Positions 55,601-64,000 of a stretch of 64,000 nt of DNA are shown piece after piece (position 1 is the stretch's first letter; every line of letters begins with the position of its first letter). Position numbers and translations under genes: made by a program. The stretch spans positions 1 through 64,000 of the forward strand of contig NZ_JACIFA010000011.1 of assembly GCF_014197135.1 (NCBI RefSeq), written 5' to 3'. The notes under the pieces are model-generated. The model saw nothing but the letters and a program-made list of their open reading frames with translations. It was not told where the DNA came from and did not search any database. Source of the stretch: Sphingomonas zeae. GTDB taxonomy: Bacteria > Pseudomonadota > Alphaproteobacteria > Sphingomonadales > Sphingomonadaceae.

Positions 55601-56214
55601 TCGCTCATGCCTTCACCGTCCATGAGCAGCAGATCGAAACTGACTATTTCACCGTCGTCGACGATCTGCGCGACCGCGAACAGGGTGACGATGCGGGCGC
55701 GGCGGGCGTGTTCGATACCGAACTGACCTCGGGGCTCTATTATGGCTATGTCGTGGTCGACGTGCCGCTGCTGGTGTCGAACCTGACCGGCTGCGACCGC
55801 GCAGATTGGACCGGCGACTATGACCGCACGCTGGCGGCCCAGGTCGTCGAGCATTTGGTCCACCTGATCGCCGAGGTGTCGCCGGGCGCCAAGAAGGGCT
55901 CGACCGCCCCCTATAGCCGCGCCGAGCTGGTGCTGGTCGAGGCGGGCGACCGCCAGCCGCGCACGCTGGCCAATGCGTTCCGTGATGCGGTGGCGCTGGT
56001 CGATCGGGGCTCCAACGAACCGCTGGGCGCGCGCGCGGCCAAGGCGATGAAGGATCATCTGGCCGAGATGGACGCGGTCTATGAAACCGGCGAAGCGCGA
56101 CGCCATGCCGCCCTGCCCCAGCTGAAGCTGGACGGCATCGCCGACGGCAGCCTGCGCCAGCTGGCGGACTGGGCGGGGGCGCTGGTCCGCGATGCGCGGA
56201 TGCCCGCCGCATGA
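54991..56214 (+). CDS. cas7e: Type I-E Cascade backbone Cas7e (Cse4/CasC)
   Basis: The 407-residue protein starts at GTG overlapping cse2. It has the Cas7e hallmarks IQIHFLAAWPGALLNRDD, RTRISSQCLKRHWR, AALFGRMVTSD and FDTELTSGLYYGYVVVD. Six copies form the crRNA-binding filament. The first 200 codons are AT-richer than the rest. It overlaps cas5e by four bases. Confidence 0.93.
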   Translation: MTTDITHGATPKFIQIHFLAAWPGALLNRDDAGLSKRLPFGDAIRTRISSQCLKRHWRVADDRHAIEKLAEQNGIEGVRSKMAIERQVTGPLRARFDKDMVDAVENAFIAKFYGKNAGDKQQRQALLFGRPEINWMREEADRLLSESASTAGVKAAAEVWVKEQKNNLNQLRDQNLLAASLEAALFGRMVTSDTKANRDAAIHVAHAFTVHEQQIETDYFTVVDDLRDREQGDDAGAAGVFDTELTSGLYYGYVVVDVPLLVSNLTGCDRADWTGDYDRTLAAQVVEHLVHLIAEVSPGAKKGSTAPYSRAELVLVEAGDRQPRTLANAFRDAVALVDRGSNEPLGARAAKAMKDHLAEMDAVYETGEARRHAALPQLKLDGIADGSLRQLADWAGALVRDARMPAA

Positions 56215-56945
56215 GGCATTTGCTGCTGGACCTCGATGCGCCGCTGATGAGTTTCGGCGGCGATCTGGTCGATGCGTATGGCGTGGTGCGCGACTTTCCC
56301 GCCAAGTCGATGGTGGCGGGGCTGTTCGGCAATGCGCTGGGCTGGGAACGCTATGACGCCGCGCATCATGCCGCGTTGCAGGCGCGGCTGACCATCGGCG
56401 CCGCCCGCATCGCCGAGGGCCAGCGCCAGCGCGAGTTCCAGACCGCCAAGCTGGAGGCCAATGATCGCGGCTGGACCACCCATGGCCGGGTCGAGGGCCG
56501 CGCGGGCGGTGCCGATACCTATAAGTCGCCGCATATCCGCTATCGCGACATGGATGCCGATGCGCGGGTGCTGGTCGCCTGTCGGCTGGCGGAGGGGGAC
56601 GGCCCCGATCTCGACGCGCTTGCCGCCGCGCTGACCCGGCCGGAGCGGCCGCTGTTCATCGGCCGCAAGCCTTTCGTACCGTCGCGCCCGCTGCTGCTGG
56701 GACTGATCGAGGCCGACACCATCCCCGATGCGCTGGTCGCGGGCCTCGCTTTGCTCCGCACGCCGCCGCCCCGCCAGGACAGCCTGCGCGCGCAATGGCC
56801 TTATGGCGAGCCGGCCGGTTCCGCCATCGCCTCCAACACGCGCGAGGACGAATGGACCGATGAGCGCCACTGGCCCGCCGGGGTCCATGCAGGCCTTCGC
56901 CGCGTGATGCTGGGGCGGATCGCCTGGCCGGAGGAGAGCGCGTGA
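56211..56945 (+). CDS. cas5e: Type I-E Cascade subunit Cas5e (CasD)
   Basis: The 244-residue RAMP protein opens with the strand LLLDLDAPLMSFGG and the glycine-rich FPAKSMVAGLFGNALGW, both typical of Cas5e. It binds the 5' handle of the crRNA. Both its start and its end overlap the neighbours by four bases, in cas7e and cas6e. Confidence 0.92.
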   Translation: MRHLLLDLDAPLMSFGGDLVDAYGVVRDFPAKSMVAGLFGNALGWERYDAAHHAALQARLTIGAARIAEGQRQREFQTAKLEANDRGWTTHGRVEGRAGGADTYKSPHIRYRDMDADARVLVACRLAEGDGPDLDALAAALTRPERPLFIGRKPFVPSRPLLLGLIEADTIPDALVAGLALLRTPPPRQDSLRAQWPYGEPAGSAIASNTREDEWTDERHWPAGVHAGLRRVMLGRIAWPEESA

Positions 56946-57709
56946 GCCTGCACCTGGTTCGCATCGGCATCGACCCGCAGGCGCTCGCCATCTTCGCGGC
57001 CAAGCGACGGTTGAGCGACGACGACGCGGGCTATGCGCTTCACGCCGCGCTGGCGGCGCGGTTCGGACAGGCCGCCCCCCGCCCCTTCCGCTACCTGCCC
57101 GACCATGCGCGCGGTCCCCATCTGCTCGGTTATCACATGGATGGAGCCGCGCTGGCCGACGCCATCGCGCTGCCGCCCGCGGATGCGCTGCTGGCCGATC
57201 TGTTCACGGCACCCCAGGTTCAGGCGATGCCCGAAACATGGCGCGAGGGCGCTCGCTATGCCTTCGACATGCGTGTCCGCCCCGTGGTCCGCTTCGGCAA
57301 GACGATCCGCGCCGCCCGAGCCGAGCGCGCCGATGCGTGGCAGAGTCGGGCGGGCGAGATCGATGCCTATGTCCATGCCTGCGAACGCGTGGCGGCGGAG
57401 GGTGGCGATACTGCCTTGGTCGATCGCGAGGCGGTCTATACCCAGTGGCTCGCCAAGCGGCTGGAGGGCGCCGCGACACTGGAACAGGCGACGTTGCGGG
57501 CCTTTCACCGCTCCCGCACCCGGCGCAGCACGCACGACACCAGGGGCGCGCGGACCCGCTCGGTCGAGGGGCCTGATGCGGTGATGACCGGCACACTGAC
57601 CATCACCGATCCCCAAGGCTTCGCCAGGCTGCTGGCCAGCGGCGTCGGGCGTCATGCCGCCTTCGGCTATGGCATGATGCTGCTCTCGCCGCCGGGACGC
57701 GCCGGGTAA
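56942..57709 (+). CDS. cas6e: Type I-E crRNA-processing endonuclease Cas6e (CasE)
   Basis: The 255-residue protein has two RAMP folds. The N-terminal SLHLVRIGID and GYALHAALAARFG fit Cas6e, with His34 in place of the catalytic histidine. The glycine-rich loop near the C-terminus is GVGRHAAFGYGMMLL. It cuts the array transcript within the repeat hairpin. It starts with GTG or ATG-like overlap with cas5e, and its TAA overlaps the cas1 ATG (TAATG). Confidence 0.92.
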   Translation: MSLHLVRIGIDPQALAIFAAKRRLSDDDAGYALHAALAARFGQAAPRPFRYLPDHARGPHLLGYHMDGAALADAIALPPADALLADLFTAPQVQAMPETWREGARYAFDMRVRPVVRFGKTIRAARAERADAWQSRAGEIDAYVHACERVAAEGGDTALVDREAVYTQWLAKRLEGAATLEQATLRAFHRSRTRRSTHDTRGARTRSVEGPDAVMTGTLTITDPQGFARLLASGVGRHAAFGYGMMLLSPPGRAG

Positions 57710-58626
57710 TGCTGTCCGGCCGCCTGGGGCTGGAGAAGGCACGCATCCCGCACGCCGACCGGCATGGGCTGGTCTGGTTGAAGCGCGGGCGGCTAGAGGT
57801 GGAAGACGGTTGCCTGCGTTTCGTGACGGCGGGTGGCGGGGCGATGGAGGCGGGCGACTATCAGATCCCCTATCACGCCATCTCGATCATCCTGCTCGGG
57901 CCGGGGTCGAGCGTCACCCATGACGCGCTGCGGCTGCTGGCGCGGCACGGCTGCGCGCTGGCCGCGATCGGCGACGGGGCGGTGCGCTTCTATACCGCGC
58001 CGCCATTGATGCCCGACAACTCGGCGCTGGCGCGTGCGCAGGTGCGGCGCTGGGCCGATCCGAAACAACGCATGGAGGTCGCCCGCGCCATGTATGCGAT
58101 GCGCTTCGGCGAGATCGTACGCACCCGCGACATCGCGGTCCTGCGCGGACAGGAGGGTGCACGGATCAAGCGTGCCTATGTCCTTGCCGCCGAGCGCCAC
58201 GGCATCGGCTGGAATGGACGCCGCTATGACCGCGAGAACCCGGAAGCGGGCGACCTCGCCAACCAGGCGATCAACCACGCAGGATCGGCGATGACCGCCG
58301 CCGCCTGCGTCGCGGTGGCCGCGACCGGCGCCATCCCCCAACTCGGCTTCGTGCATGAGGATTCCGGGCAGAGCTTTGTCCTCGACATCGCCGACCTGTA
58401 TCGCCACGACGTCCTGCTCGACATCGCGTTCGGCGCGGTGCGGGAAGCCCGTGCGCGCGGGGCCGCTCCGATCGAACGGCTGGTGCGCAAACGATCCGCC
58501 CTGCTCTTTCGCCAGCGTGGCGTGATCCCGGGCATGATCGACCGGATCAAGACCTTGCTGATGCCAGGCGGTGTCGACGGAGAAGGTGACGGTGCGGACC
58601 AGCCGCCCGCTCCGGTCAATAGCTGA
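57709..58626 (+). CDS. cas1: Type I-E CRISPR integrase Cas1
   Basis: The 305-residue protein is of the type I-E group. The metal-binding residues are Glu149 (GQEGAR), His216 (GFVHED) and Asp226/Asp229 (FVLDIADLYR). The C-terminal extension is rich in charged residues. With Cas2 it inserts new spacers. It overlaps cas2 in TGATG. Confidence 0.94.
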   Translation: MLSGRLGLEKARIPHADRHGLVWLKRGRLEVEDGCLRFVTAGGGAMEAGDYQIPYHAISIILLGPGSSVTHDALRLLARHGCALAAIGDGAVRFYTAPPLMPDNSALARAQVRRWADPKQRMEVARAMYAMRFGEIVRTRDIAVLRGQEGARIKRAYVLAAERHGIGWNGRRYDRENPEAGDLANQAINHAGSAMTAAACVAVAATGAIPQLGFVHEDSGQSFVLDIADLYRHDVLLDIAFGAVREARARGAAPIERLVRKRSALLFRQRGVIPGMIDRIKTLLMPGGVDGEGDGADQPPAPVNS

Positions 58627-58952
58627 TGCCGCTGACCATGGTCATCACCCGCGACGTCGAAGATCGCTATCGCGGCTTTCTGGGCTCGGCGATGCTGGAA
58701 CTCGCGCCCGGCGTCTATGCCCAGCCCCGCATGAGCGCCGGCGTGCGCGCCCGCATCTGGACCGTCGTCGAGGAATGGCACGCCCGCCTGCGCCGGGGCA
58801 GCATCGTGATGTGCTGGGCCGAATCCGCCGCCGCGGGTGGCCTGGGTCTCCTGACCCTGGGCGAGCCGCCCAAGGACGTGGTATCGCATGAAGGCATCCT
58901 GCTCGTGCGCCGCGCCTTGTCCTGCCGTAATCCCGCCGAACCGACACCGTAA
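58626..58952 (+). CDS. cas2: Type I-E CRISPR endonuclease-like Cas2
   Basis: The 108-residue protein is of the CT1978 type linked to type I-E (MPLTMVITRDVEDRYRGFL, MSAGVRARIWTVV, GSIVMCW). It forms the core of the Cas1-Cas2 integrase. The array leader starts directly after its stop. Confidence 0.92.
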   Translation: MPLTMVITRDVEDRYRGFLGSAMLELAPGVYAQPRMSAGVRARIWTVVEEWHARLRRGSIVMCWAESAAAGGLGLLTLGEPPKDVVSHEGILLVRRALSCRNPAEPTP

Positions 58953-59012
58953 ACCTCGGCTCGACAGAGGGTCTTTGACATTGTGAAGAAAATCAACGAT
59001 CTGCCTGGCAGA
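58953..59012 (+). promoter_or_regulatory. CRISPR leader with possible IHF site
   Basis: Sixty bases separate cas2 from the first repeat. TTGACA (58975-58980) may be a -35 element of the array promoter. AATCAACGATCTG (58991-59003) is one base off the IHF consensus WATCAANNNNTTR and lies ten bases before the first repeat, where E. coli type I-E leaders have their IHF site. Position next to cas2 and decay of repeats at the far end agree on this being the leader side. Confidence 0.5.
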
Positions 59013-62000
59013 GGCTCCCCCGCACACGCGGGGATGGTCCCTTCCTGGATCATATCACCACCATTCACGGAACGGCTCCCCCGCACACGCGGGGATGGTC
59101 CCTTTTGCGCGAGCGCCTGCTCGCGACTGACGTTGGCTCCCCCGCACACGCGGGGATGGTCCCGTGATGGGGAGCGCCGCGTTCGTGCGCGTGATGGCTC
59201 CCCCGCACACGCGGGGATGGTCCCCTCTCGGGCCGCTCCTCGGCGCGCGTTCGGCGGGCTCCCCCGCACACGCGGGGATGGTCCCAGCGCTATCCTTCTT
59301 CCCCGGAGCCACCTCATGGCTCCCCCGCACACGCGGGGATGGTCCCCTCATCCCGCTTGCCAGAATAGGCCGGGCATGGGCTCCCCCGCACACGCGGGGA
59401 TGGTCCCAAGCGCCAGCTCCGCATTTCCACCAATTTTGCGGCTCCCCCGCACACGCGGGGATGGTCCCGATGCTTGCCGAAGCGGGGATCGGCTGCCGCG
59501 GGCTCCCCCGCACACGCGGGGATGGTCCGTAGCATGAGCATGATGGACCCGCGCCTCGCAAGGCTCCCCCGCACACGCGGGGATGGTCCATGGCGAATGT
59601 CGATCCGATGCTGTTCGATCTTGGCTCCCCCGCACACGCGGGGATGGTCCCATCCTCGTGCTTGCGCAAAGGCTGCTTTTTTGGGCTCCCCCGCACACGC
59701 GGGGATGGTCCCTCGGTACGGGCATCACGGTCGGGCGCCTGGACGGCTCCCCCGCACACGCGGGGATGGTCCCTGGAGAAACTGTCCAATGAAGCCCAGG
59801 CCGCCGGCTCCCCCGCACACGCGGGGATGGTCCCTTGTTCGGGGGGAGCTGATCGTCGACGAGGCCGGCTCCCCCGCACACGCGGGGATGGTCCCCCGTC
59901 CGCCGTGATCGTCGATAGCATGTCGGAGGCTCCCCCGCACACGCGGGGATGGTCCCGAACCATTGCACCCGCAACGCTACGCGCCCGCGGCTCCCCCGCA
60001 CACGCGGGGATGGTCCCTCAGGGCTTCGGCCATCCGTCGACCGGTGCGAGGCTCCCCCGCACACGCGGGGATGGTCCCCCATCCGGCCCGTGTCCCCATG
60101 GCCTTCCGCCGGCTCCCCCGCACACGCGGGGATGGTCCCCGAAGCCGTAGAGCCGATCGAAGCGCCTACGTGGCTCCCCCGCACACGCGGGGATGGTCCC
60201 CTGCGTGGGACCGAATAGAAGTCGGATGCCTGGGCTCCCCCGCACACGCGGGGATGGTCCCGCTTCGACACGCTCAGTCCTATCGTTTCGTGCGGCTCCC
60301 CCGCACACGCGGGGATGGTCCTTCGCCGTTCGTCGTCGTCGCCGAGCCGCTGAAGGCTCCCCCGCACACGCGGGGATGGTCCCTCGGCGAGGATCAGGCC
60401 GACGATCACGCCCGCGGCTCCCCCGCACACGCGGGGATGGTCCCGACACCAACCCCAAGACGGTCGCGGCCTTCCGGGCTCCCCCGCACACGCGGGGATG
60501 GTCCCTCGCCAAATACGTCCCGAACGATCCCTTCCCCGGCTCCCCCGCACACGCGGGGATGGTCCCTGGCGCTTGTACGACGCCTCGAGCTCGTCGAAGG
60601 CTCCCCCGCACACGCGGGGATGGTCCCCGCTTCGGCGGCGGGCTTATGTCGACGCTCGCGGCTCCCCCGCACACGCGGGGATGGTCCCTGCGCGCACTGG
60701 ATCGGGAGCGAGAAGTCGAGGGCTCCCCCGCACACGCGGGGATGGTCCTTACAATGAGGTGTCCGTGCCGCACACCTTGTCGGCTCCCCCGCACACGCGG
60801 GGATGGTCCCGTCGCTGCGACGGGCCGCATGGGTAATATCGAGGCTCCCCCGCACACGCGGGGATGGTCCCCCCCGATGTGCGGGTCACGCGGCCATCGA
60901 GCCGGCTCCCCCGCACACGCGGGGATGGTCCCGGGCCGATCTGGAACGCCGCCTGCTGGAAGTGGGCTCCCCCGCACACGCGGGGATGGTCCCGGCGCTC
61001 AGCTTTTCCTGAATTTGCGTGCCGGGGCTCCCCCGCACACGCGGGGATGGTCCCCGCTAGCCCGCGATCGGACCGGCTGGCCGCACGGCTCCCCCGCACA
61101 CGCGGGGATGGTCCCCGGGTTATCGCGACGAAGGGTGTGCTGATTATGGCTCCCCCGCACACGCGGGGATGGTCCCTGCCACGGCTGCGTCCTCCCTGTG
61201 CCTCGTTGGGCTCCCCCGCACACGCGGGGATGGTCCTTATACAGCAGAGGCTCTCCGGCTCGCTCGCGAGGCTCCCCCGCACACGCGGGGATGGTCCCGA
61301 GGTCTAGGTCCCACCCACTCCCCATCCGCCGGCTCCCCCGCACACGCGGGGATGGTCCATCCAGGGCCATACCCAGGCTTCCGCAGAGGTCGGCTCCCCC
61401 GCACACGCGGGGATGGTCCCGATGATCACCTTTTACGGATAGCAGCCGAGGTGGCTCCCCCGCACACGCGGGGATGGTCCCTGACAATTCGCCCGATAAC
61501 AGTATGCGGGATGGGCTCCCCCGCACACGCGGGAATGGTCCCGAAATGGGCGAGCGGGCAAAGAACACATTGTTGGCTCCCCCGCACACGCGGGGATGGT
61601 CCCTCGACCTCTGCACCGACACGCCAGTTCTTGAAGGCTCCCCCGCACACGCGGGGATGGTCCCTGGCGGCAGCACCGGTTGCTCTCCGTCGAACGGGCT
61701 CCCCCGCACACGCGGGGATGGTCCCGCGCGGACGCCTGCCCAATGATTAGCGTCAGCGGCTCCCCCGCACACGCGGGGATGGTCCCCCAACGCGGGCCGT
61801 GACCTTAGCCAGGCCATCGGCTCCCCCGCACACGCGGGGATGGTCCCTCCCCATAGGCCCGATTGCAAATTTCGCTCTGGGCTCCCCCGCACACGCGGGG
61901 ATGGTCCGATGGCCCCGGCCGCAATGGCGATTAGGCCGACGGCTCCCCCGCACACGCGGGGATGGTCCCGATCCTAGATGCCTTCATCGCGTGGGGCATC

Positions 62001-63189
62001 AGGCTCCCCCGCACACGCGGGGATGGTCCCAGATCGAGACGATCGACAAGGCGCAGACTGAAGGCTCCCCCGCACACGCGGGGATGGTCCCCCACACAAG
62101 CGACGCCAGTTTGACGACGCGACGGCTCCCCCGCACACGCGGGGATGGTCCCGGCTGACCAGCATGGCGATGGTCGCAGAGGCTGGCTCCCCCGCACACG
62201 CGGGGATGGTCCCACGCCTGTGCCCGGTCGGAGCGCTCAACTTCCGGCTCCCCCGCACACGCGGGGATGGTCCCATGGCTCAGCCTTCCACGACCGAGAT
62301 TTCGTCGGCTCCCCCGCACACGCGGGGATGGTCCCCCGGCCTGCTTTCTATAGAGGGCGACGTTATTGGCTCCCCCGCACACGCGGGGATGGTCCCGGCA
62401 CCGCTGCCCGGCTTGACGTGCGAGTGTCGGCTCCCCCGCACACGCGGGGATGGTCCCGGATCACCTCCTTCCGACTGAATGGCAGACGGGGCTCCCCCGC
62501 ACACGCGGGGATGGTCCCAACACGCGCTTCGTCGACGGCTATTTCACGGGGGCTCCCCCGCACACGCGGGGATGGTCCCTATCGACTGGCCTCGTATCGA
62601 GCTCGAATACTGGCTCCCCCGCACACGCGGGGATGGTCCCGTGTCGCGGTCGAGCCGCTGGACCAGCCTACCGGCTCCCTCGCACACGCGGGGATGGTCC
62701 CATGTAAGGCATGCTTACAAGTTCCTGAAGCCAGGCTCCCCCGCACACGCGGGGATGGTCCCACCCCTGCCCCTCTGATCGCATCCCGAGCCCCGGCTCC
62801 CCCGCACACGCGGGGATGGTCCCCAGTGGACGTTCCAGACGTCTTTCATGGTGCAGGCTCCCCCGCACACGCAGGGATGGTCCCCACCAATGGCCAAAGC
62901 CAAGCCCAGAACTGCCGGCTCCCCCGCACACGCGGGGATGGTCCCGCCGTATTGTCCCAATACAGCTTCTGACCCTGGGCTCCCCCGCACACGCGGGGAT
63001 GGTCCCCCACCTTGGCCCACGAACCCGGCCGAGATGCCGGCTCCCCCGCACACGCGGGGATGGTCCCGCCGTATTGTCCCAATACAGCTTCTGACCCTGG
63101 GCTTCCCCGCACACGCGGGGATGGTCCCCCACCTTGGCCCACGAACCCGGCCGAGATGCCGGCTCCCCCGCACACGCGGGGATGGTGCC
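59013..63189 (+). CRISPR. Type I-E CRISPR array, 69 repeats and 68 spacers
   Basis: The 29-base repeat is GGCTCCCCCGCACACG-CGGGGATGGTCCC, with an internal hairpin CCCCGC-ACAC-GCGGGG of type I-E form; the last base varies. Repeats start every 61 bases from 59,013 to 63,161 (4148 = 68 x 61), so all spacers are 32 bases. Variants are repeat 42 (base 21 G to A), 61 (base 8 C to T), 64 (base 18 G to A), 68 (base 5 C to T) and the last (C27 to G). The last two spacers repeat the two before them. Most variants lie at the distal end, so the leader is at the cas2 side. Confidence 0.97.
62946..63189 (+). repeat. 122-base tandem duplication of two spacer-repeat units
   Basis: Spacers 65 (62,946-62,977) and 67 (63,068-63,099) are identical, and so are spacers 66 (63,007-63,038) and 68 (63,129-63,160). 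The unit of 122 bases is repeated once, with base changes only in the repeats (68 and 69). Confidence 0.9.
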
Positions 63190-63425
63190 TCGCCAGTACG
63201 CTCGATCGGGATCGGCACGCACGCCCCCCCACGCGAAGGGGCAATCGGATATCGGCGCTTTGTTCGTGAAGATCGGACACGAATGGCACTACGGCTTTCC
63301 GCGGTCCGCGGAAATTTTAGATCGCCACCGGCCCAATCTTCGGTGCGACCCGGGGGGCGCTTGACGGTCGCCACGACATCCTGTGCCGAACGCCTGATGC
63401 GCAGGGCACGACCGACAGTCGCCCC
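63190..63425. other. Region beyond the array
   Basis: No coding sequence is convincing here. At 63,222, exactly 61 bases beyond the last repeat, a stretch with a C run, CACGCG-like middle and GGGG (63,222-63,250) resembles a strongly decayed repeat. The rest has no recognisable element. Confidence 0.4.
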
Positions 63426-63785
63426 TCACCGCGCACGCCGCCCGACCAGCCGTGCCCAGGCTCGCCGACGCGCGGCGGGGTCGAGGGTCGCGAAAATCCG
63501 CCGTTCCCGCGCCGAGAGAGCAGAAATTTGCCAGCCATAGGCCGCCATGCATGCCTCCATCGTCTCATCCGGCGCGGCGCCCTGTCCGCCATTGTCGAGC
63601 CGTGCAGCACCGTCCGGGCGCTCCGCGCCCGCCGCCGGACCGGTGGTGATGAGCCGACATCGCCGCAGATCGCGCTCGACCTCAGCCAGCGTGGCGCCCG
63701 GCCGGTTGTAGAAAGTCAGCGGCACCGGATCGGCCACCACGGCCGATCCCGCCCCCACCATCATCAGCAGGGCCGACGCGATCAT
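63426..63785 (-). CDS. Small exported hypothetical protein
   Basis: The protein has 119 residues, with a signal peptide (about residues 1-18, MIASALLMMVGAGSAVVA). The mature part has two cysteines (RRCRL and EACMAAYGW), the latter a pattern often seen in small alphaproteobacterial periplasmic proteins of unknown function. The C-terminus is rich in arginine. It starts 22 bases after the end of the autotransporter gene on the same strand, so the two are probably co-transcribed. Confidence 0.65.
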   Translation of the reverse strand: MIASALLMMVGAGSAVVADPVPLTFYNRPGATLAEVERDLRRCRLITTGPAAGAERPDGAARLDNGGQGAAPDETMEACMAAYGWQISALSARERRIFATLDPAARRRAWARLVGRRAR

Positions 63786-63807
63786 GTCGTCGGCCCCGCC
63801 CGCCGCA

Positions 63808-64000
63808 TCAGAAGGCCAGCTTCAGCCCGGCGCGATAGGACTGGTTGCGGACATCGTCGCGCCCGACCGTCGAGTCCGCCGCCAGCGAGACGGTGGCACG
63901 GCCCGAGCGATAGGCGATACCGGCGCTGATCTCACCCCAGTCGCTGTCCTGACGCGCTGTCAGGAACCGGGCCTGCGCCCGCGTGCCGCCAGCGAAACCG
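63808..64000 (-). CDS. Autotransporter beta-barrel, C-terminal end (runs off the window)
   Basis: The last 63 codons of a gene that begins right of the window are seen. They read as alternating amphipathic strands (ARFLTARQDSDWGEISAGI, YRSGRATVSLAAD) and end in SYRAGLKLAF, the typical C-terminal phenylalanine of an outer-membrane autotransporter barrel. The passenger part and start are not visible. Confidence 0.75.
   Translation of the reverse strand, partial: GFAGGTRAQARFLTARQDSDWGEISAGIAYRSGRATVSLAADSTVGRDDVRNQSYRAGLKLAF

Noticed and set aside
58983-63540. Many long open frames across the array on both strands, with repeated words such as DHPRVCGGA, GPSPRVRGS and TIPACAGEP
   Set aside because: They are translations of the CRISPR repeat in different frames. 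The repeat lacks stop codons in most frames and 61 is not a multiple of three, so false proteins arise. They have no independent coding signal.

Overview
The window is GC-rich (roughly two-thirds G+C by eye) chromosomal DNA of an alphaproteobacterium, most likely a sphingomonad. That placement rests on codon use, an IS5-family transposase start, a NodT-type outer-membrane factor and the general protein set. It is an inference, because no rRNA or tRNA gene is present.

Layout. 1-0.4 kb: the start of an IS5-family element cuts the front off an FKBP-type prolyl isomerase. 0.5-4.4 kb: two exported proteins and a large-subunit catalase. 4.5-12.9 kb: an OmpR-type two-component system followed by a three-gene RND efflux operon. 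A 19-bp element in the control regions of both, in opposite orientation, suggests that the response regulator controls itself and the pump. 13-26.2 kb: metabolic and signalling genes, including an MBL-fold hydrolase, a Na+/H+ antiporter with an OmpA lipoprotein, a large hybrid kinase, an SPL-type radical SAM gene with a phosphoesterase, and a tight four-gene operon (glycosyltransferase, acyl-CoA dehydrogenase-like, PIG-L deacetylase, methyltransferase) behind a perfect FNR-type box. 26.5-31.8 kb: an OxyR-like regulator lacking the redox cysteines and a three-gene type I secretion-like operon whose ABC protein has lost every ATPase motif. 31.8-37.7 kb: a GGDEF/EAL protein, an esterase lipoprotein and a glycoside-hydrolase-like lipoprotein.

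37.8-63.2 kb is a composite defence island and the most notable part. A complete type I-E CRISPR-Cas system (cas3; cas8e-cse2-cas7e-cas5e-cas6e-cas1-cas2; an array of 69 repeats and 68 spacers) is split by a four-gene class 1 DISARM operon (drmD-drmMI-drmA-drmB, no drmC). DISARM lies between cas3, which is divergent, and the Cascade operon, which runs in the same direction. DISARM therefore shares an intergenic promoter region with cas3 on one side and sits 131 bp from cas8e on the other. Two low-GC patches, one in drmMI and one across cse2 and the front of cas7e, suggest that target-recognition or effector segments have been exchanged. The array shows a tandem duplication and decayed repeats at its distal end and a possible IHF site in its leader.

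The window closes with a small exported protein and the C-terminal end of an autotransporter beta-barrel.
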